Below the pieces are notes generated by a model. The model was not told the origin of the DNA, searched no databases, and saw only the letters and a program-made list of their open reading frames with translations. A DNA stretch of 17,214 nt from an uncultured Clostridia bacterium (GTDB lineage: Bacteria > Bacillota > Clostridia > TANB77 > CAG-508), in assembly GCA_934149115.1 (NCBI GenBank), contig CAKPDW010000027.1, positions 1 through 17,214 of the forward strand. Direction: 5' to 3'. Every line of letters begins with the position of its first letter. The stretch's first letter is position 1. The position numbers and the translations under genes are program-made. Shown here piece by piece: positions 13,249-17,214 of the stretch.

Positions 13249-14508
13249 TTATTTAATTTTTTCATCTGTTATTGTTTCATCTGGAATATAATATTTTGTT
13301 CCCAACATTTTGTCTGGTAAATATTGTTGTTCAACATAATGTCCTGGATAATCGTGTGGATATTTATATCCTTGTTTATATCCAAATTGTGCCATTTGTT
13401 CTACAGGTGCATTTCTTATGTGCATTGGTATTGTACCTGTGTCTTTATTTCTTACATCTTCTAATGCTTTATTTATTGCATTATATGTTGCATTTGATTT
13501 TTTTGATTTTGCAATATATACAGCAGCTTCTGATAAAATAATTCTTCCTTCTGGCATTCCTACCATTGCAACTGCTTGCATTGCTGATGTTGCAATGACT
13601 AGAGCTTCTGGATTTGCTAATCCCACATCTTCTGCTGCAGATATTACTAATCTTCTTGCTAAAAACATTGGATCTTCTCCTGCTTCTATTGCTCTTGCTA
13701 AATAAAATACTGCTGCATCTGCATCACTTCCTCTAAGTGATTTTATCATTGCACTAATATTGTCATAATGACTATCTCCATCTTTGTCAAACATTGATTT
13801 TTTCTTGTTAAATGATTGTGCTGCTATTTCATCTGTTATTTCTATTTGCCCTTCCTTATTCATTTTTGTTGTAAGTACAGCAATTTCTAATCCATTTAAT
13901 GCCGTACGTACATCTCCGCCTGATATTTCTGCAATTCTTTCTATTGTATCCTCGGAGATTTTTACATTATATTCTCCTAATCCTTCTGGTGATGTAAGTG
14001 CGTTTTTTATTACTTTTATTATATCTTCTTTTTTTAGTGGTTCTAGTTTTATTACCATTGATCTTGAGATAAGGGCTTTATTTACTTCAAAATATGGGTT
14101 CTCTGTTGTTGCTCCTATTAGTATTACTGTTCCGTCTTCTACATATGGTAATAGTGCATCTTGTTGTAGTTTGTTAAATCTGTGTATCTCATCTATGAAT
14201 AGTATGCATTTCCCTGATGGGTTCATGAATGGGTTGCTTGCTTCTGTTATTGCGTTTTTTATTTCTGATACTCCTGATGTTACTGCGTTTAGTTTTTTGA
14301 ATTGGTATTTTGTTGTTTCGCTTATTACTTTTGCTAGTGATGTTTTTCCGCATCCTGGTGGTCCCCATAGTATTATGCTTGATAGTCTGTCTGCTTTTAT
14401 TGTTCTGTATAGTAGTTTGTCTTGGCCTACTATGTGTTCTTGGCCAACGAATTGGTCGAGGTTTTTGGGACGCATTCGGTAGGCTAGTGGTTTATTATCT
14501 TTGTTCAT
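13249..14508 (-). CDS. rarA: Replication-associated recombination protein RarA (MgsA)
   Basis: A 419-residue AAA+ ATPase of the RarA/MgsA/WRNIP1 family, which acts at stalled replication forks. Visible are the N-terminal box PLAYRMRPKNLDQFVGQEHI, Walker A GPPGCGKT (49-56), Walker B ILFIDEIHRFN, sensor 1 GATTEN (132-137), the arginine finger SR (Arg149), and sensor 2 in ISGGDVRTALNGLE. The C-terminal tetramerisation region is intact: SAMIKSLRGSDADAAVFYLA, ARRLVISAAEDVGLANPEAL, KALEDVRNKDTGTIPMHIRN and the ending KYPHDYPGHYVEQQYLPD. I place the start at ATG 14508, five bases after GGAGG (14514-14518); the ATG one codon earlier is too close. It probably leads a cluster with the two TauE/SafE halves and the small protein. 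A palindromic repeat lies 19 bases upstream of the start, and no clean promoter is visible there. Confidence 0.95.
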   Translation of the reverse strand: MNKDNKPLAYRMRPKNLDQFVGQEHIVGQDKLLYRTIKADRLSSIILWGPPGCGKTSLAKVISETTKYQFKKLNAVTSGVSEIKNAITEASNPFMNPSGKCILFIDEIHRFNKLQQDALLPYVEDGTVILIGATTENPYFEVNKALISRSMVIKLEPLKKEDIIKVIKNALTSPEGLGEYNVKISEDTIERIAEISGGDVRTALNGLEIAVLTTKMNKEGQIEITDEIAAQSFNKKKSMFDKDGDSHYDNISAMIKSLRGSDADAAVFYLARAIEAGEDPMFLARRLVISAAEDVGLANPEALVIATSAMQAVAMVGMPEGRIILSEAAVYIAKSKKSNATYNAINKALEDVRNKDTGTIPMHIRNAPVEQMAQFGYKQGYKYPHDYPGHYVEQQYLPDKMLGTKYYIPDETITDEKIK

Positions 14509-14526
14509 CATTACCTCCTAAATCCA

Positions 14527-14641
14527 CTTCAAAATATTGGACAACTACTGCGTTAAAATCAAATCAAAAATCCTCACGTACCTATGTACGCTCCGGTGTT
14601 TTGATTTAATTTTGCCTTGTATTTGACTCAATCTTTTGAAG
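14527..14641 (+). repeat. Palindromic element, copy A (between ruvA and rarA)
   Basis: A 115-base nested palindrome centred at 14584. The outer arms CTTCAAAATATTG (14527-14539) and CAATCTTTTGAAG (14629-14641) pair at 12 of 13 positions. The inner arms (14555-14569 with 14599-14613) pair at 14 of 15. The tip is CGTAC-CTAT-GTACG (14577-14590). Conserved blocks shared with copy B are TGCGTTAAAA (14549), TCCTC-ACGTACCTATGTACG-CTCCGG around the tip, and TTTTGCCTTG (14610). It contains no coding frame of note. Confidence 0.75.
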
Positions 14642-14720
14642 CGTTAAATTCTCTTTACAATTGGAGCAATCTTTTCAAACTTTCTTATCTACTCTTTTTT
14701 TTATTTTTCTTTTTCCATAC

Positions 14721-14762
14721 CAGAAGCTTCGATGCCTCCGATTTTTTCGCTTGTTTGCCTTG
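14721..14762 (+). repeat. Possible decayed copy of the palindromic element
   Basis: GATGCCTCCGATTTTTT followed by CGCTTGTTTGCCTTG resembles the right half of copy B (TACGCCTCCGGTTTTTTT...CTTTTGCCTTG). A GAAGCTTC palindrome stands in place of the usual tip, and no matching left half is seen. With copy A it fills most of the 288-base ruvA-rarA gap; the AT-rich remainder (14642-14720) shows nothing I can name. Confidence 0.35.
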
Positions 14763-14796
14763 TAATACTCGTTTCTTTTCCGAATTTTATCATATT

Positions 14797-15396
14797 TTAT
14801 CTTGCTAGGCGCTTAAGTGCTTCTTTTATTAATTCTTCTGTTGATAAATTGTGTGTGGCAAATTTATCAAATACTTTTGATATTTCGCTTTTGTTGTATC
14901 CTAAGATTTGAAGTGCTTGTCCTGCTTCATTTATTGATTCACTGTTATCTTTTTGTTCTGCTATTTCTTCTCCACTGTCTTCAATTGCTGTTTGTGTTTT
15001 TAATTTGTCTTTTAATTCTAATACCATTCTTTGTGCTGATTTGTTTCCTATGCCTGGTATTTTTGTTAATGTTTTTAGATCATTTGATATTATTGCTAAT
15101 GCAAATTTTGATGGTGTTATGTTTGAAAGCATTGCTATTGCTGTTTTTGCACCTATTCCACTTACTTGTAATAATAGTTCAAACATTTTTAATTCTTCAT
15201 TTGTCATAAATCCGTATAAACTGATGTTGTCTTCTCTTACATGATAATGTGTGTATATTTTTATTTTTTCTCCTATTTCTCCAAGCCTTGACATTGTGTG
15301 TTCTGAAACATAAATTTTGTATCCTATTCCAGCTGTTTCAATTACTATTGAATCAGTTGTTTTTTCTTCTAAAGTTCCTTTTATATATGCGTACAT
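14797..15396 (-). CDS. ruvA: Holliday junction branch-migration protein RuvA
   Basis: A 199-residue protein that binds four-way DNA junctions as a tetramer and loads the RuvB motor. The OB-fold domain (about 1-62) starts MYAYIKGTLEEKTTDSIVIE and includes ENISLYGFMTNEE. Two helix-hairpin-helix motifs follow: LLLQVSGIGAKTAIAML and LTKIPGIGNKSAQRMVLELK. After an acidic linker (about 136-152), the RuvB-binding domain III has QALQILGYNKSEISKVFDKF. I use ATG 15396 (GGAGGA four bases upstream; MYAYIKG is the usual family start) rather than a TTG seven codons earlier. The length is normal. ruvB, its usual neighbour, is absent: rarA comes next, after the repeat-filled gap. The gene diverges from asnS. 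Confidence 0.95.
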   Translation of the reverse strand: MYAYIKGTLEEKTTDSIVIETAGIGYKIYVSEHTMSRLGEIGEKIKIYTHYHVREDNISLYGFMTNEELKMFELLLQVSGIGAKTAIAMLSNITPSKFALAIISNDLKTLTKIPGIGNKSAQRMVLELKDKLKTQTAIEDSGEEIAEQKDNSESINEAGQALQILGYNKSEISKVFDKFATHNLSTEELIKEALKRLAR

Positions 15397-15426
15397 ATTT
15401 TCCTCCGTACCAAACAAATTTTCTTA

Positions 15427-15454
15427 ATTCTATCATAAATTTATTTTTTTTCAA
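15427..15454 (-). promoter_or_regulatory. ruvA promoter
   Basis: On the minus strand TTGAAA (15449-15454) and TAGAAT (15427-15432) are 16 bases apart. TGA directly before the -10 gives an extended -10. Transcription would start near 15420, about 24 bases before the chosen ATG, which also argues against the upstream TTG start (15417). Confidence 0.75.
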
Positions 15455-15486
15455 GACTTTTAGCAAATAAAATTTATTCTTTTTAC

Positions 15487-15514
15487 TTGTTTTTCGACAG
15501 AAATGTTATATAAT
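15487..15514 (+). promoter_or_regulatory. asnS promoter
   Basis: TTGTTT (15487-15492) and TATAAT (15509-15514) are 16 bases apart, leaving a leader of about 25 bases with GGAAGGGA before the ATG. That leader is too short for a T-box, so asnS is probably not controlled by tRNA-sensing attenuation here. Confidence 0.7.
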
Positions 15515-15545
15515 ATTAGTATTATTAAGATGGGAAGGGATTTTT

Positions 15546-16943
15546 ATGAACAAAGATTTTATTTTAATTAAAGATTTATATCGTAACACAAAAGATTATA
15601 TAGAAAAAAATATTAAAGTCTCTGGATGGGTTAAAACTATTAGAGATTCTAAGTCTTTTGGATTTATAGAATTAAATGATGGTTCTTTTTTTAAAAATGT
15701 ACAAGTTGTTTTTACTGATAAGTTAAATAATTTTGAGGATATAAAAAAATTATCTATATCTTCTTCAATTATTGTTTCTGGTACTCTTGTAAAAACTGAA
15801 AATGCTAAACAGCCTTTTGAAATTCAGGCTACTAATGTTGAAATTTTTAATCAAGCTGATAATGATTATCCGCTTCAAAAGAAAAGACATTCATTTGAAT
15901 ATTTGAGAACAATCTCTCACTTACGTCCAAGAACAAATACTTTTAATGCTACTTTTAGAGTTCGTTCAGCTGTTTCTTTTGCTATTCATAAATTTTTCCA
16001 AGAACGTGGATTTGTTTATGTTCATACACCTATTATTACTTCAAGTGATTGTGAAGGTGCAGGTGAAATGTTTACAGTTACTTCTGCTGATTTGAATGAT
16101 TTGCCTAAAGATGATAATGGTAAAATGGATTATTCTCAGGATTTCTTTGCACGTCCTGCTCATTTGACTGTAAGTGGTCAGTTAGATGTTGAAACATATG
16201 CTTTTGCTTTTAGAAATGTTTACACATTTGGACCGACATTCAGAGCTGAAAATTCTAATACTGTAAAACATGCTGCAGAATTTTGGATGATTGAACCAGA
16301 ATTTTGTTTCGCTGATTTACAAGATGATATGGATTTGGCTGAGGATATGCTTAAATATGTTATTAAAGATGTTTTAGCTTCTGTTCCAGAAGAAATGGAA
16401 TTCTTTGATAAATTTATTAGTCCTGGTTTAATCGAGAGACTTACTCAGGTTGCTAATTCTGACTTTGGTAGAATTTCTTATACAGATGCTATTAAAGAAT
16501 TAGAAAAAAATAACGATAAGTTTGAGTATCCTGTTACTTGGGGTACTGATATTCAAACTGAACATGAAAGATATCTTAGTGAAGTTGTTTTTGGTAAACC
16601 TGTTTTTGTTACTGATTATCCAAAGGAAATTAAGGCTTTTTATATGAAACAGAATGATGATGGTAAGACTGTTGCTGCTACTGATTTATTGGTTCCTGGT
16701 ATTGGTGAATTGATTGGTGGTAGCCAGAGAGAGGATGATTTGGCTAAGCTTGAGGCTAGAATGGTTGAGCTTGGTTTGAATAAGGAGGATTACTGGTGGT
16801 ATCTTGATTTGAGAAGATATGGTAGTATTACTCATTCTGGTTTTGGTCTTGGTTTTGAGAGATTGATGATGTATATTACTGGTATGCAGAATATTAGAGA
16901 TGTTATTCCGTTTCCTAGGACTCCTAAGAATTGCGAATTTTAG
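15546..16943 (+). CDS. asnS: Asparaginyl-tRNA synthetase
   Basis: A 465-residue class IIb aminoacyl-tRNA synthetase that attaches asparagine to tRNA(Asn); length is normal. The N-terminal OB-fold anticodon-binding domain (about 20-105) has IKVSGWVKTIRDSKSFGFIE. The catalytic domain includes VHTPIITSSDCEGAGEMFTV, LTVSGQLDVETYAFAF, motif 2 FRAENSNTVKHAAEFWMIEP (232-251) and motif 3 GFGLGFERLMMYITGMQNIR (432-451). The FRAENSNT signature and GEMFTV separate AsnRS from AspRS. The start ATG is five bases after GGAAGGGA. It is expressed from its own promoter, divergent from ruvA, and its stop codon abuts palindromic element B, whose first arm begins on the last base of TAG. Confidence 0.97.
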   Translation: MNKDFILIKDLYRNTKDYIEKNIKVSGWVKTIRDSKSFGFIELNDGSFFKNVQVVFTDKLNNFEDIKKLSISSSIIVSGTLVKTENAKQPFEIQATNVEIFNQADNDYPLQKKRHSFEYLRTISHLRPRTNTFNATFRVRSAVSFAIHKFFQERGFVYVHTPIITSSDCEGAGEMFTVTSADLNDLPKDDNGKMDYSQDFFARPAHLTVSGQLDVETYAFAFRNVYTFGPTFRAENSNTVKHAAEFWMIEPEFCFADLQDDMDLAEDMLKYVIKDVLASVPEEMEFFDKFISPGLIERLTQVANSDFGRISYTDAIKELEKNNDKFEYPVTWGTDIQTEHERYLSEVVFGKPVFVTDYPKEIKAFYMKQNDDGKTVAATDLLVPGIGELIGGSQREDDLAKLEARMVELGLNKEDYWWYLDLRRYGSITHSGFGLGFERLMMYITGMQNIRDVIPFPRTPKNCEF

Positions 16944-17069
16944 GAAAAGGAATGAGAATGGCGGAGTGCTGTGTTAAAAGCCCTATAAAAAATCCTCGAC
17001 GTACCTTTGTACGCCTCCGGTTTTTTTAGGGCTTTTGCCTTGCTCTCCATCCATTCTCATCCCTTTTCC
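16943..17069 (+). repeat. Palindromic element, copy B, at the asnS stop codon
   Basis: A 127-base nested palindrome centred at about 17006. Outer arms 16943-16961 and 17051-17069 pair at 18 of 19 positions. Inner arms AAAAGCCCTA...AAAAAA (16976-16992) and 17021-17036 pair with one bulge. The tip is CGTAC-CTTT-GTACG (17000-17013). Conserved blocks shared with copy A are TGTGTTAAAA (16970), TCCTCGACGTAC...GTACGCCTCCGG, and TTTTGCCTTG (17033). The inner hairpin followed by T7 (17021-17027) could also serve as the asnS terminator; no other is seen. Confidence 0.8.
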
Positions 17070-17137
17070 AGTGCCTTCTTTTATTTTCGTGCTCTTTTTA
17101 CTTCCTTTTGACTCTGGGTTTATCACCCTTTAAAAGT

Positions 17138-17214
17138 TCCTCGACGTACCTTTGTACGCCTCCGGTTTTTTTAGGGCTTTTGCCTTGCTCTCCATCCATT
17201 CTCATCCCTTTTCC
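17138..17214 (+). repeat. Right half of the palindromic element, identical to copy B, at the window edge
   Basis: These last 77 bases are identical to 16993-17069. The base before each copy differs (T against A), and the left half of the element is missing, replaced by unrelated sequence apart from a short TTTAAAAG. Positions 17070-17137 between the copies hold nothing I can name. Confidence 0.9.

Noticed and set aside
13784..14482. A 232-codon plus-strand frame opposite rarA
   Set aside because: Antisense shadow of the conserved RarA coding sequence, with no ribosome binding site.
15397..15545. T-box riboswitch upstream of asnS
   Set aside because: The predicted promoter leaves only about 25 bases of leader, and no T-box sequence or antiterminator is present.
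14527..17214. CRISPR array
   Set aside because: Copies are few, far apart, palindromic and irregularly spaced, with no spacer pattern and no cas genes.

Overview
The window is very AT-rich, with short intergenic gaps, strong GGAGG-type ribosome binding sites, TTGACA/TATAAT-type promoters and U-tailed hairpin terminators. Codons are strongly A/T-ending and TGG is used for Trp, so the standard bacterial code applies. Gene content (TSCPD-domain protein, small alarmone synthetase, tandem-OB SSB, split TauE/SafE pair, RarA) points to a low-GC clostridial Firmicute, plausibly an uncultured one. That placement is inference. Most genes lie on the minus strand.

Layout. Positions 1-331 (minus): the first 23 codons of rpsJ, a long structured leader and a consensus sigma-A promoter. 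481-2432: a RelQ-type (p)ppGpp synthetase and a DUF308 membrane protein (both minus, each with a terminator), then a TSCPD protein (plus). 2435-4431: feoA-feoB ferrous iron transport. 4473-10254: a minus-strand operon bounded by a good promoter and a terminator: EEP-family hydrolase, GT-C-like membrane protein, RluD-type and RluB-type pseudouridine synthases, a two-S1-domain protein, and a winged-helix protein. The RluB-type gene carries a one-base frameshift. 10265-11196: a two-OB-fold SSB with its own promoter and terminator. 11207-11689: a protein resembling part of the Mur ligase central domain without the P-loop. 11797-12293 (plus): a Cys-rich beta-sandwich protein. 12307-14508 (minus): rarA, two half-size TauE/SafE genes and a 46-residue protein, closely spaced. 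14797-15396: ruvA (minus), diverging from asnS (plus, 15546-16943).

The least ordinary signal is a family of nested palindromic elements. One lies between ruvA and rarA, one starts on the last base of the asnS stop codon, and a right half is at the window end. Two copies share conserved blocks and layout, while their inner and outer arms differ in sequence but remain self-complementary in each copy. The last 77 bases of the window duplicate an internal 77-mer exactly, which also looks like a de Bruijn assembly break at a repeat.

Most genes are housekeeping: translation and ribosome modification, DNA repair, iron uptake and the stringent response. I found no defence island, prophage, CRISPR array, tRNA or rRNA. 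The candidates for something new are the palindromic element, the rpsJ leader, and three small or uncharacterised proteins.
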